Of a DNA stretch of 64,000 bases, positions 50,037-58,709 are shown piece by piece (position 1 is the first letter of the stretch; each line of letters begins with the position of its first letter). A model generated the notes under the pieces. That model made no database searches, was not told the origin of the DNA, and saw only the letters and a list, made by a program, of their open reading frames with translations. Made by a program: the position numbers and the translations under genes. The stretch comes from an uncultured Clostridia bacterium (GTDB lineage Bacteria > Bacillota > Clostridia > TANB77 > CAG-465). Location: the NCBI GenBank assembly GCA_948562205.1, contig CAOYAN010000006.1, positions 10,659 to 74,658 of the forward strand, written 5' to 3'.

Positions 50037-53000
50037 CTACTTAACCTTTACATTTTCCTTTCCAAAAGCAATTTCTAGTTTATTTATTGTAGCATCATTA
50101 GTAGATAAATACATATTTTTATTTAAAAGTCTAACTTTATTTGTACCCTCTAAAAAAATATATACAGGATTATCTCCAAAGTCATTATCATCTAAATTTT
50201 TTATATATTCTATTACTCTTGGTTCCAATTCTAATTTATCTTTTGGCACTTTAATATATATCTTACTTTGTTTAGTTATCTTAGATACATCATTTACAAG
50301 AATTTTTGCTTTTTCATTTTCCTTAGTACTTACTTTACCTACAACCTTAACAACACTATCTGCTACAATAATGTTTGAAAACTTTTGAAATACTGTAGGG
50401 AAAAATACAAGTTCTACACTACCATACATATCATCAATACTTGCAAATAACATTTGTGCATTATTTTTTGTAGTAAATATTTTAAGATGCGAAAGTATAC
50501 CACAAAATACTACAGTTTTTGAATCATAATCAGTATTGTAATTTCCATCTTGATCATCTACTTCATCATCATTTAAGTCTTTACTTGTAACAGTAGCATT
50601 ATTTTTAATATATTCAGCATATTCATCAAGTGGATGTCCTGATATGTATAATCCTAATACATCTTTTTCCATATCGAGTAATTCCTTTTTTGTTGGCTTC
50701 TTTTGACTTCTTGTAATATTTATACTAGATGTATCTTCACTTTCTCCTAAATCAAAAAAGTTTATTTGATTTTTATAATTATTTTTTCTTGTTTGATTTA
50801 CACCATCTACTATAGTTTCAAAATTATCTAGTAAATCAAATCTAGTATATTCTTTTTCAAGTTCATCAAAACAACCTGCCTTAATTAAGCTCTCAATACA
50901 TTTTTTATTAACACTGTCGCTTGCAACTCTTTCACAAAAATCAATAAAACTCTTAAATCTACCATTTACCTTTCTATCATTTATTATTTCTGCTATAGCA
51001 TTCTCACCAGCATTTTTAATAGAATTTAGAGAAAATCTAATCTTACCATTAATAACTGAAAATTTAGGATAACTCTCATTTATATCTGGTCTTTGTACTA
51101 CTACCCCTAATTCTTTACATTCTTCTATATATATAGCTATTTTATTTAAGTTGCTAATCATACTATTCATTGTAGCAGCCATAAATTCTTCTTTGTAATG
51201 ACATTTCAAATATGCAGTTTGATAAGCAACAACAGCATATGCTGCTGCATGAGATTTATTAAAAGCATATTTTGCAAATTCTACCATCTCATCAAATATC
51301 TTATTTGCACTAGACTCATCTATTCCATTTTTACTAGCACCTTTTACAAATACTTCTCTCTCTTTGTTCATTACATCTAGTTTTTTCTTACTCATAGCAC
51401 GCCTTACAATATCTGCTCTACCTAGACTATATCCTGCTAAATCTCTAAATATCTGCATAACTTGTTCTTGATAAACCATACAACCATATGTATTTTTTAA
51501 AATTGGTTTTAGTGACTCATGTGTATAAATAATATTTTGAGGATTATTTTTATTATGAATATATCTAGGTATTTGATCCATAGGACCTGGTCTATATAAT
51601 GATATCATAACAATAATATCTTCTAGTGAGTCTGGTTTCATTTTCATCATCATCTGCCTAAAGCCTGGACTCTCCATTTGAAATACACCAAGTGTCTTTC
51701 CTGACTCTAACATTTTAAATGTATCCATATCTGTCATATCACCAAAATCTACATTTATTCCATGTATCTTTTTTATAAGTTTTAAAGTATCTGATATTAC
51801 TGTAAGAGTTCTAAGTCCTAAGAAGTCCATTTTAAGTAATCCTAACTCTTCTAAAGTTGTCATAGTATATTGTGTTGAGATAATATCTGAATTTTCATAT
51901 AATGGCACATAATTTACAACTGGTTCTTTAGTAATAACAACACCTGCTGCATGAGTTGATGCATGTCTTGCCATCCCCTCTAATTTTTTAGATATATCTA
52001 TAACTCTTCTTGTTTCAGTGTCTTCATAGTATAAATCTCTTAATTCTTTATTTATTTCAAGAGCCTTTTCAATAGTCATTTTAAGATCACGTGGTACCAT
52101 CTTAGATATCATATCTGCTTTTTGATATGGTACATCAAGAACTCTTGCTACGTCTCTTATAGCAGCACGCGCTGCCATTGTTCCAAATGTAATTATTTGT
52201 GCTACATGATCTCTTCCATATTTTCTTGAGACATAATCAATGACTTCTCCTCTTCTCTCATAACAAAAGTCAACATCAAAATCTGGCATACTAACTCTTT
52301 CAGGATTTAAAAATCTCTCAAAGATAAGATTAAATCTTAATGGATCAATATCTGTAATCCCTATAAGATAAGCAGCAATAGATCCTGCACCACTACCACG
52401 ACCTGGACCTACAGGAATATTTTGAGATTTAGCATAATTTATAAAATCTGCAACAATTAAAAAATAATCTATATATCCCATTTTATCTATAACACTTATC
52501 TCATAATCTAGCTTTTTTAGAACTTCATCTCTTTTTGATACATCATATCTTTTATCAATTCCTGCATAACAAAGTCTTTTAAAATATTCTAAATGTGAAA
52601 TATCCTCATCTATTTTAAACTCGGGAAGTATTGTTGTACCAAAATTTAGAGTAACATTACACATATCTGCAATTTTTTGTGTATTCTCTATTGCAGATGG
52701 AATATTTAAAAATGCTTCCTTCATTTCTTCTTCATCTTTAACATAGAACTCATTTACAGAAAAAGACATTCTATTTTCATCACTCATAGTAGTTCTTGTT
52801 TGAACACAAAGAAGTACTTCATGAAACTCATAATCTTCCTTTTCCAAATAATGACAATCATTTGTAGCAACAAGACCAACATCAAACTCCTTAGAAAGTT
52901 TAATTAAATTTTGATTTACAAGTATTTGCTCCCTTAATTTATTATCTTGTACTTCCAAAAAATATCTATCTTTTCCAAAAATATTTATAAATCTTTGTAT

Positions 53001-53471
53001 TACCTCTTTTACTCCATCAATATTTCCATTTACAATCTTTCTTGCAACCTCTCCTGCAAGACATGCTGAAAGACATATAATCCCTTCATTATATTTTTCT
53101 AATACTTCCATATCAATACGTGGCTTATAATAAAAGCCCTCTGTATAACCGATTGAGCAAAGCTTTACAAGATTTTTATAACCTGTATTGTTCATAGCAA
53201 GAAGTATTAAATGGTTAGGCTCTGTATCTATCTTTCCTTGTTTATCAAGCCTACTTCTTGGAGCAACATATACTTCACAACCAATAATTGGTTTTATGCC
53301 CTCTGCTACACATTTTTTATATAATTCAACAGCTCCAAACATATTACCATGATCAGTAATAGCTACTGCATTCATATTAGATTTTTTTACTTTTTCAACT
53401 AACTTATCAATTCTTATAGCACCATCAAGTAAACTATACTCTGTATGCATATGTAAATGAACAAATCCCAC
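50037..53471 (-). CDS. dnaE: DNA polymerase III subunit alpha (DnaE)
   Basis: 1144 aa. The PHP domain opens with FVHLHMHTEYSLLDGAIR and AITDHGNMFG. Polymerase motifs include GPGRGSGAGSIAAYLIGITD and PDFDVDFCYERRGEVIDYV (catalytic Asp pair), MVYQEQVMQIFRDLAGYSLG and FNKSHAAAYAVVAYQTAYLK. A helix-hairpin-helix and an OB-fold (TVVFCGILSHLKIF) are at the C-terminus. In Clostridia and Bacilli DnaE extends primers before PolC takes over. The start codon is GTG at 53471, with GGGTGA 7 bases upstream. It is monocistronic with its own terminator. Confidence 0.97.
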   Translation of the reverse strand: MGFVHLHMHTEYSLLDGAIRIDKLVEKVKKSNMNAVAITDHGNMFGAVELYKKCVAEGIKPIIGCEVYVAPRSRLDKQGKIDTEPNHLILLAMNNTGYKNLVKLCSIGYTEGFYYKPRIDMEVLEKYNEGIICLSACLAGEVARKIVNGNIDGVKEVIQRFINIFGKDRYFLEVQDNKLREQILVNQNLIKLSKEFDVGLVATNDCHYLEKEDYEFHEVLLCVQTRTTMSDENRMSFSVNEFYVKDEEEMKEAFLNIPSAIENTQKIADMCNVTLNFGTTILPEFKIDEDISHLEYFKRLCYAGIDKRYDVSKRDEVLKKLDYEISVIDKMGYIDYFLIVADFINYAKSQNIPVGPGRGSGAGSIAAYLIGITDIDPLRFNLIFERFLNPERVSMPDFDVDFCYERRGEVIDYVSRKYGRDHVAQIITFGTMAARAAIRDVARVLDVPYQKADMISKMVPRDLKMTIEKALEINKELRDLYYEDTETRRVIDISKKLEGMARHASTHAAGVVITKEPVVNYVPLYENSDIISTQYTMTTLEELGLLKMDFLGLRTLTVISDTLKLIKKIHGINVDFGDMTDMDTFKMLESGKTLGVFQMESPGFRQMMMKMKPDSLEDIIVMISLYRPGPMDQIPRYIHNKNNPQNIIYTHESLKPILKNTYGCMVYQEQVMQIFRDLAGYSLGRADIVRRAMSKKKLDVMNKEREVFVKGASKNGIDESSANKIFDEMVEFAKYAFNKSHAAAYAVVAYQTAYLKCHYKEEFMAATMNSMISNLNKIAIYIEECKELGVVVQRPDINESYPKFSVINGKIRFSLNSIKNAGENAIAEIINDRKVNGRFKSFIDFCERVASDSVNKKCIESLIKAGCFDELEKEYTRFDLLDNFETIVDGVNQTRKNNYKNQINFFDLGESEDTSSINITRSQKKPTKKELLDMEKDVLGLYISGHPLDEYAEYIKNNATVTSKDLNDDEVDDQDGNYNTDYDSKTVVFCGILSHLKIFTTKNNAQMLFASIDDMYGSVELVFFPTVFQKFSNIIVADSVVKVVGKVSTKENEKAKILVNDVSKITKQSKIYIKVPKDKLELEPRVIEYIKNLDDNDFGDNPVYIFLEGTNKVRLLNKNMYLSTNDATINKLEIAFGKENVKVK

Positions 53472-53600
53472 TTTATTTCACCCGTAATCATTATATCAAA
53501 ATAAGTACTAAAAATCTAGTAATATCATAATATTGATACTTCTAATTTAATTCATTTAATATTTATATATATATATATTTTTTCTAAATAGAAAAAATAT

Positions 53601-53630
53601 GTCCCTTATTCTTTTTACAGAATAAAGGAC
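53601..53630 (-). terminator. Terminator upstream of dnaE
   Basis: GTCCCTTATTC and GAATAAAGGAC pair with one mismatch and an 8-base loop; on the minus strand ATATTTTTTC follows. It ends a transcript that comes from the inverted repeat at 53650-53727 rather than from dnaE. Confidence 0.6.
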
Positions 53631-53649
53631 AAAAATTTACAAAATGATA

Positions 53650-53727
53650 TGATTTATTACTCGCACCAATCACAAGCAAGAACATTTACTTGTTATATTT
53701 ATAATAACCTTTTTTAGTAATAAATCA
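53650..53727 (-). ncRNA. Candidate structured small RNA (12-base inverted repeat)
   Basis: TGATTTATTACT (53650-53661) and AGTAATAAATCA (53716-53727) are perfect 12-base inverted repeats with a 54-base interior that has its own partial pairing (ACAAG/CTTGT). Strand is chosen because a minus-strand terminator lies directly downstream. No promoter is convincing, though a TATAAT lies at about 53757. A MITE-like remnant is the alternative. Confidence 0.35.
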
Positions 53728-53766
53728 AGTAAATTCTAATAAATATATATATTATTATATGCAAAA

Positions 53767-53793
53767 ACTGCTAAAAATTACTATTTTAGCAGT
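53767..53793 (-). terminator. Terminator of the 209-aa gene
   Basis: ACTGCTAAAA and TTTTAGCAGT form a perfect stem, with T following on the minus strand, 12 bases after the stop at 53805. Confidence 0.8.
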
Positions 53794-53804
53794 CTTATAA
53801 TATA

Positions 53805-54434
53805 TTAAATCTCTTTTAATTCAAAAATAAAATTATTAAAATCGTAACTATTTAGAAATCTACTATTATAGTTACAACTTCCTTTATCAATACAAACTTC
53901 TTCTAAATAATATTTACCATCCATATTCTTATTTCTTGTTATTACATAAAATTTAAAATTAACGATTTCAGGAACATAGTATAATCCACAAACTCTTTTA
54001 ACATTTCCCCTTTTTTCAACATGTTGAACCATTTTTATAGAGTCATAGAAACTACTTGGAACATATATAGCTTCACCATACTTTTCAAACAAATCTTCTC
54101 TTTTACCAAACATCCCAACTAAATATCCAGGTATTCTACTATCACTTACTTCAACACTTGGTAAAATACTTGATTTTTTCATATTTTTAATACAAAAATC
54201 TTCACTCTCAATAAGTTTTTTAACCCTTGTATTATATAATGAAATTAATTCTTTTTTTCTATTATTACTTGCTACTTCATATTCCTTCAAAATTCCTTTA
54301 ATTTGACTATCTTCAAGTGCAAAGTTTACAAATAAGTGTCCTTTACTTCCACTAAGATAAGATTGAACTGATTTTTTATCATATGTTCCATATTTTCTAC
54401 TAATACATCCACTAATATTATTTAAAAGTTTCAT
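53805..54434 (-). CDS. Protein of unknown function, 209 aa
   Basis: The protein starts MKLLNNISGCISRKYGTYDK with no signal peptide or membrane helix. A helical charged segment (about 45-90, KEYEVASNNRKKELISLYNTRV) is followed by a more beta-like C-terminal half with GRKRGNVKRVCGLYYVPEIV-like strands (EKRGNVKRVCGLYYVPEIVN), FKFYVITRNKNMDGKYYLEE and VCIDKGSCNY. I recognise no family. GGAGGT lies before the ATG and a terminator follows. It is monocistronic between nrnA and dnaE. Confidence 0.65.
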   Translation of the reverse strand: MKLLNNISGCISRKYGTYDKKSVQSYLSGSKGHLFVNFALEDSQIKGILKEYEVASNNRKKELISLYNTRVKKLIESEDFCIKNMKKSSILPSVEVSDSRIPGYLVGMFGKREDLFEKYGEAIYVPSSFYDSIKMVQHVEKRGNVKRVCGLYYVPEIVNFKFYVITRNKNMDGKYYLEEVCIDKGSCNYNSRFLNSYDFNNFIFELKEI

Positions 54435-54592
54435 TTCTTACCTCCATTTGTAGTTAAGTTTTATAGTTTCTTACTTAAGTATTCTAAAAATTTAGATTAA
54501 GCAATATTATACAATTTTATTAACATCATGTCAATTAATTTATTTTAATATCTAATATTTAGACATATTAAACACTTTTTTGACATATGAAA

Positions 54593-54621
54593 GTCTTCTA
54601 TGGCACTACACCATAGAAGAC
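54593..54621 (-). terminator. Terminator of the DHH phosphoesterase gene
   Basis: GTCTTCTATGG and CCATAGAAGAC pair perfectly around a 7-base loop just beyond the stop at 54626. Confidence 0.75.
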
Positions 54622-54625
54622 AATA

Positions 54626-55537
54626 CTACATTAATTCTGTAATAATTTTCCTTTTAACATTCTTTAAGCTATCATATATAATAAAGCCTGCAGAATTAGT
54701 GTGTCCACCACCCTTAAACTTCTTACATATTTTTAAAACATCTATACTTTCAGAACGAAGTGAAACTTTTACAAACTTTTCATATTCAATAAAGAGTGCT
54801 GTAATATCAACTCCACATATATTTTGATATTCCTTAATTAAGTATTTATGGTCAACAATATCAATGCCCGAAATATCCTTTTTAGTAAGATACGAGACAG
54901 CAATATTATTATTTAATATTTCTACTCTACTTACAACAAGTTGCTTTAGTCTAAACTGCTCAATGCTACAACTCTCCAAAACATTTTTATATACTTCCTT
55001 ATACAGTGCACCATTACTTACAAGATATGAAATCATTCTAAATGTCATAGATGTAATATTTCTCTCAGTAAGTCCTTTTGTATCAGAAATTATACCTGCA
55101 AGCAAACATGTGGCTATATTCTCACATATTGATCCTGCCTTCTCTAACATTATATATGTCAAAATCTGTGCACATGCAGGAGCAAGTTCAACAACATAAT
55201 TAATATCTGCAAATCGTTCATTTGTTACATGATGATCAATAATTATTGTTTTTTTTGCATTCTTAAAATATTCATCATATCCAACAAGCCTTTTTTTATC
55301 AGCACAATCAAGTGCAATAGCAAGATCATATTTTTTATCACTCTTTTTCTTTATTTTATCAATACATGGTAAAAATGAAAAAGTACTAGGAAAAGTAGGA
55401 ATTATAACATCTACCTTATCTCCTAAAAAAATCATAAGTGCAAGAGAACTTGCTACTGCATCAATGTCAGGATTTTGATGTGTAAGTATTACAATAGATT
55501 TTGCCTTATTAATCTCTTCGAAAATGTTATTTAACAT
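54626..55537 (-). CDS. nrnA: DHH family phosphoesterase (NrnA-like)
   Basis: 303 aa. DHH motifs are visible: ILTHQNPDIDAVASSLAL, IALDCADKKRLVGYDEY and TIIIDHHVTNERF, followed by the DHHA1 half with FKGGGHTNSAGFII near the end. NrnA-type enzymes degrade 2-5-mer nanoRNA and dephosphorylate pAp; pGpG or c-di-AMP-linked roles exist in relatives. GGAGGAT precedes the ATG. A promoter with TTGCAA, 17 bases and TATAAT lies at 55565-55593, divergent from the high-G+C gene. Confidence 0.88.
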   Translation of the reverse strand: MLNNIFEEINKAKSIVILTHQNPDIDAVASSLALMIFLGDKVDVIIPTFPSTFSFLPCIDKIKKKSDKKYDLAIALDCADKKRLVGYDEYFKNAKKTIIIDHHVTNERFADINYVVELAPACAQILTYIMLEKAGSICENIATCLLAGIISDTKGLTERNITSMTFRMISYLVSNGALYKEVYKNVLESCSIEQFRLKQLVVSRVEILNNNIAVSYLTKKDISGIDIVDHKYLIKEYQNICGVDITALFIEYEKFVKVSLRSESIDVLKICKKFKGGGHTNSAGFIIYDSLKNVKRKIITELM

Positions 55538-55564
55538 ATTTCATCCTCCTTTTTTAGTTATACA

Positions 55565-55593
55565 ATTATATCATCATTTTACAAATATTGCAA
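55565..55593 (-). promoter_or_regulatory. Promoter of the DHH phosphoesterase gene
   Basis: TTGCAA, 17 bases, TATAAT on the minus strand, about 30 bases upstream of the start codon at 55537. Confidence 0.65.
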
Positions 55594-55617
55594 TACCTTT
55601 AATACACAGTTTATACA

Positions 55618-55646
55618 TTGACATAATCTAATTTTTATGTTATAAT
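55618..55646 (+). promoter_or_regulatory. Promoter of the high-G+C gene
   Basis: TTGACA (55618-55623), 17 bases and TATAAT (55641-55646), both perfect, about 50 bases before the start codon. The promoter is as A+T-rich as the host DNA, unlike the gene it drives. Confidence 0.85.
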
Positions 55647-55696
55647 TATTATGTAATCTATATTAACTAAAAAATAATTTTATAGGAGGTATTGCT

Positions 55697-56098
55697 ATGA
55701 CAGCAAACAAAGCATTTTATTTCGCGTATCCCAACGGATTTGGTGATGTTCGGTCAAACGAGGAGATGATCGACGTTGACTTTTCTAAGCACGAAGGGCA
55801 TGGTATCTGCTTTAGAGCAGGTGTTGATTTTGAACTTGAAAAACGGCCTACGTGCCTGCATATCAAAATCAACACTACTGCAAACATCAAACTTCGGGTA
55901 GAGTTCAAAACCGAAGCATCTGGTGGATGCGCAGATACAACTCATCTTCTTGACATCAATTTGAGAGGAGATGAATGGTATCTTGATGTACCTAAGATGT
56001 TCTCTCCACTCAAGGAGATCTGCATCGCGGCTCTCAAATGTGACAACGAAGATGTCACTGAGTGCAGATATTCGGTACCACTGTTTGATCTGATTTAA
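55697..56098 (+). CDS. Small protein of foreign composition, unknown function (133 aa)
   Basis: The coding sequence is about 43% G+C by hand count, well above its neighbours, and uses codons such as CGG, GAC, ATC and GCG that are rare nearby. The protein (MTANKAFYFAYPNGFGDVRS...) looks like an all-beta domain: CLHIKINTTANIKLRVEFKT, DINLRGDEWYLDVPKMFSPL, ICIAALKCDNED. It has no signal peptide or catalytic motif. It might be a beta-sandwich binding or structural domain, but no family is recognised. GGAGGT lies before the ATG and a GGCGCC hairpin terminator follows, also G+C-rich. The A+T-rich promoter suggests the gene has been domesticated by the host. Confidence 0.75.
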   Translation: MTANKAFYFAYPNGFGDVRSNEEMIDVDFSKHEGHGICFRAGVDFELEKRPTCLHIKINTTANIKLRVEFKTEASGGCADTTHLLDINLRGDEWYLDVPKMFSPLKEICIAALKCDNEDVTECRYSVPLFDLI

Positions 56099-56106
56099 TG
56101 GGATTT

Positions 56107-56127
56107 GGCGCCAACTGGCGCCTTTTT
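56107..56127 (+). terminator. Terminator of the high-G+C gene
   Basis: GGCGCC, loop AACT, GGCGCC, then five T. The -35 hexamer of the PspC promoter begins only 3 bases after the T-tract. Confidence 0.85.
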
Positions 56128-56129
56128 CC

Positions 56130-56158
56130 TTGACAAAAATAGAAAAAATATATATAAT
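56130..56158 (+). promoter_or_regulatory. Promoter of the PspC gene
   Basis: TTGACA (56130-56135), 17 bases, TATAAT (56153-56158), both perfect. Confidence 0.85.
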
Positions 56159-56207
56159 GTAGACATTAACTAAATATACCACCTTTAATAAGGAAGGAGA
56201 AAAAATC

Positions 56208-56480
56208 ATGAAAAAAAGACTTTATACGCCAAAAAATGAAGAAAGAATCGGTGGAGTATGTGCAGCTATTGCTAACTACTTTGATGTAGATCCGACAATT
56301 ATTCGGATAATTGCTATTGCACTTTTACTATTTACTAATCATTTCTTTACAGTACTATTCATCTACTTTTTACTTGCAATTGCAATTCCTGAAGAAGATG
56401 AGGTAAAAAAGAAAAATAAACATAAAAAAAATACAGAAATTAATGATAAAAAAGATAATTTTAGAGAAGACGCCTTTTAG
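56208..56480 (+). CDS. PspC domain protein
   Basis: 90 aa. The PspC fold opens with KRLYTPKNEERIGGVCAAIA, then NYFDVDPTIIRIIAIALLLF as the first amphipathic/membrane segment and one further helix, and an acidic-basic tail (EEDEVKKKNKHKKNTEINDK). PspC proteins respond to envelope stress. AAGGAGA precedes the ATG. The last bases overlap the convergent AGCS gene by 4 bases. Confidence 0.9.
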   Translation: MKKRLYTPKNEERIGGVCAAIANYFDVDPTIIRIIAIALLLFTNHFFTVLFIYFLLAIAIPEEDEVKKKNKHKKNTEINDKKDNFREDAF

Positions 56481-56486
56481 GCGTCT
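56468..56486. terminator. Terminator between PspC and AGCS genes
   Basis: AGACGCC, loop TTTTA, GGCGTCT, then a T-rich plus-strand tail. The hairpin lies within the overlapping ends of the two convergent genes. Confidence 0.75.
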
Positions 56487-57763
56487 ATCTCTTTTCTCAA
56501 TTTATATATTAAAAACAAATTTGGAATTATCATCAATGCGTTAAAAATAGATGAGATACTCCACACTATTTTTACTGTAGACATACACCCTATATATACA
56601 CATATCGTATATATTATTTTATACAATACTTCATAAACTTTTTTATTGCTAGTTAAATAATTTATTCCAACACATCCATAATATCCAGTACATGGAAGTG
56701 TTGATATAGCAAATATACTAATTGATACAATAAGGCAAAGTTTACCACCTGGTACAATCTCAAACACACTATTTATAAGTTCTATTGGAGTAAAAGTACT
56801 TTTCCAAAGTCCACTTGCAACTATTAAAATACCAGTTATTGTACAAAGTATAACTGTATCAATAAATACACTAGTTGATGCAATAATTGACTCTTCCTTT
56901 ACACTTTTTTTACTGTTAACACTTACATTAAATAGCGGTGAACTTCCCATACCAGCCTCATTTGAATATAGTCCTTTAGAGAGACCAGCATTCATAGCAC
57001 AAATTCCAATACTTGCAAAAAAGCCACCACATACTGATCTAAAGTTGAAGGCCTCTTTTACTATCATAACTATACTATCTACCAAATTATTCCTAAAGTG
57101 GATAGCTAAATAAACACACATATACACATATATAATTATTGCTATGGGTACAATAATACTACTAACACTAGCAATTCTTTTTTCATTTCCAAAAATAACA
57201 TAACATGAGAAAATAGTTACAAATATAGCTATAATAACTTTTGATATATTCATTTCAATATTTATAATCTCTGTCATTGCATTAGATTGTATCATAGATC
57301 CACCAAAAGAGGATAAAACAACAAATATACTAAATAGGAAACCTAACTTTTTTAAATCTAGTATATCTCTTAAAACATACATTGCTCCACCAATATATTT
57401 CTTATTTTTATACTCTCTATACTTTAATGGTATATATGTTTCAGCATATTTTGTAGCAATTGCAAATATACCTGATATAAATATCCAAAACACGCTACCT
57501 ATACCACCAATAGTTATTGCAGCTGCAACCCCTACTATATTTCCAACTCCAAGTGTACCTGCAAGTATAGTCATAAGAGATTTAAAAGAACTCACACCCT
57601 CAACATTGTTATTTTTAAACATAAGTCTAAATCCCTTTAATACATACTTTTGTGGTATTTTAAGTCTAAAAGTAAAATATATATGAGCACTCATAAGTAA
57701 AATTGTAAGTGGTGCACTCCACACCACCTTTTCTATATAATATATTATATTTTCCAACATCAT
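56477..57763 (-). CDS. Sodium:alanine/glycine symporter, AGCS family
   Basis: 428 aa with about ten membrane helices. The AGCS signature is present: MTILAGTLGVGNIVGVAAAI, GSVFWIFISGIFAIATKYAE, GICAMNAGLSKGLYSNEAGM with GSSPLFN, and CTITGILIVASG. These carriers import Ala or Gly with sodium or protons. The start is uncertain; adjacent ATGs at 57763 and 57760 lack a clear ribosome binding site, and a TTG or GTG lies before them. It is convergent with PspC. Confidence 0.9.
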   Translation of the reverse strand: MMLENIIYYIEKVVWSAPLTILLMSAHIYFTFRLKIPQKYVLKGFRLMFKNNNVEGVSSFKSLMTILAGTLGVGNIVGVAAAITIGGIGSVFWIFISGIFAIATKYAETYIPLKYREYKNKKYIGGAMYVLRDILDLKKLGFLFSIFVVLSSFGGSMIQSNAMTEIINIEMNISKVIIAIFVTIFSCYVIFGNEKRIASVSSIIVPIAIIIYVYMCVYLAIHFRNNLVDSIVMIVKEAFNFRSVCGGFFASIGICAMNAGLSKGLYSNEAGMGSSPLFNVSVNSKKSVKEESIIASTSVFIDTVILCTITGILIVASGLWKSTFTPIELINSVFEIVPGGKLCLIVSISIFAISTLPCTGYYGCVGINYLTSNKKVYEVLYKIIYTICVYIGCMSTVKIVWSISSIFNALMIIPNLFLIYKLRKEIDA

Positions 57764-57829
57764 CACCAATTATTACAATATATGAAAATATAATATTTTT
57801 ATACGTTAATCATTACTTTGGAAAATGTA

Positions 57830-57873
57830 AAAACTGATAGTCTAAGTAATTATTCTTAAAACTATCAGTTTTA
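57830..57873 (-). terminator. Terminator of the small lipoprotein gene
   Basis: AAAACTGATAGT and ACTATCAGTTTT pair perfectly just after the stop at 57882, with a T-containing tail on the minus strand. Confidence 0.75.
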
Positions 57874-57881
57874 TAACTAGT

Positions 57882-58187
57882 TTACTGTTCTTCACCTTTC
57901 TCAATTAATTTATATGTTACAGCATAATGATTAATATAATCATTACTTATAGTTGTACCATAATATCCAATGGAAATATCAACAAGTTCATATTTTTCAT
58001 CATCAAAGGTTTCTAAAAAATTTAAGTATTCATCTCTTTCACTAGTCTCATACAAAAAATAGTTACCTGATGTAGAATATTCTGATAAATTTACTGTACT
58101 TTGCGTTACTTTAGTACTAGAACCACAACCATTAATATTAACTACACTTAAAAGAGCAATAAGTAATACTAAAATTTTCTTCTTCAT
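57882..58187 (-). CDS. Small lipoprotein, unknown function
   Basis: 101 aa. The signal is MKKKILVLLIALLSVVNINGC with a lipobox-like INGC and Ser-rich start of the mature part (GSSTKVTQST). The rest (YFLYETSERDEYLNFLETFD, KYELVDISIGYYGTTISNDY, NHYAVTYKLIEKGEEQ) might form a small alpha/beta domain. It would be tethered to the outer face of the membrane. GGAGA precedes the ATG. Its promoter and that of the divergent small membrane protein lie back to back. Confidence 0.7.
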   Translation of the reverse strand: MKKKILVLLIALLSVVNINGCGSSTKVTQSTVNLSEYSTSGNYFLYETSERDEYLNFLETFDDEKYELVDISIGYYGTTISNDYINHYAVTYKLIEKGEEQ

Positions 58188-58263
58188 GTCTTCTCCTTTT
58201 TAATTAATTTAAAGAATACACCCAAGATTTTAAATATTTCTTGGTATTAATTGTTGCTAATAT

Positions 58264-58292
58264 AGTATATCATTTTTTATAAATTATGTCAA
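58264..58292 (-). promoter_or_regulatory. Promoter of the lipoprotein gene
   Basis: TTGACA, 17 bases, TATACT on the minus strand. It is only 6 bases from the plus-strand promoter at 58299-58327, with identical hexamers. Confidence 0.8.
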
Positions 58293-58298
58293 TTAAAT

Positions 58299-58327
58299 TT
58301 GACAAAAAGTGTTATTTATGATATACT
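58299..58327 (+). promoter_or_regulatory. Promoter of the small membrane protein gene
   Basis: TTGACA (58299-58304), 17 bases, TATACT (58322-58327). Confidence 0.8.
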
Positions 58328-58397
58328 ATTTCAAAATTTTGGATATGGATTTTGAAACTTCTAAACCTAACAGAAAAAAATTAATGGAGGATTTAAC

Positions 58398-58622
58398 ATG
58401 ACTGGATTTATTATTTTACTTTGCGTACTCAACTTTATTGTGTTGCCTTTAATCAGCAAAAATGATAATTATAAAAAATATTCAAAATGGATAAGTAGAT
58501 TAATTATCCTGCTTTGTATTATTAATATTATCAGCCACTTGAATATTTTTAATATTTTATTAATTATCATCATTTTATACGTTCTACTTGGAAGAGATAA
58601 AACTTTCTATGGTAGAAAATAA
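58398..58622 (+). CDS. Small membrane protein, 74 aa
   Basis: The protein (MTGFIILLCVLNFIVLPLIS) has two or three hydrophobic segments (about 3-20, 33-50 and 50-65) and a charged tail (GRDKTFYGRK). No family is recognised. GGAGG lies before the ATG and a terminator follows. It is divergently transcribed from the lipoprotein gene, and the matched back-to-back promoters suggest shared control. Confidence 0.65.
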   Translation: MTGFIILLCVLNFIVLPLISKNDNYKKYSKWISRLIILLCIINIISHLNIFNILLIIIILYVLLGRDKTFYGRK

Positions 58623-58667
58623 TTAATTTAAGTAACTCGAATTTATCCATATCTATATACGTTTTTA

Positions 58668-58700
58668 AAGGAAGGATGTAACTTATCCTTCCTTGTTTTT
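58668..58700 (+). terminator. Terminator of the small membrane protein gene
   Basis: AAGGAAGGAT and ATCCTTCCTT form a perfect stem followed by GTTTTTT. Confidence 0.85.
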
Positions 58701-58709
58701 TATTATATT

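Larger units (their letters stand above)
53472..53804. other. Gene-free stretch between dnaE and the 209-aa gene
   Basis: 333 bases without a coding sequence. It holds hairpins at 53566-53598 (A/T-rich), the terminator 53601-53630, the long inverted repeat 53650-53727 and the terminator 53767-53793. Together they may describe a small RNA locus on the minus strand. Confidence 0.55.

Noticed and set aside
55717..56209. Minus-strand open frames opposite the high-G+C gene
   Set aside because: They have no ribosome binding site and lie under a gene with a perfect promoter, ribosome binding site and terminator on the plus strand. They are open because of its higher G+C.
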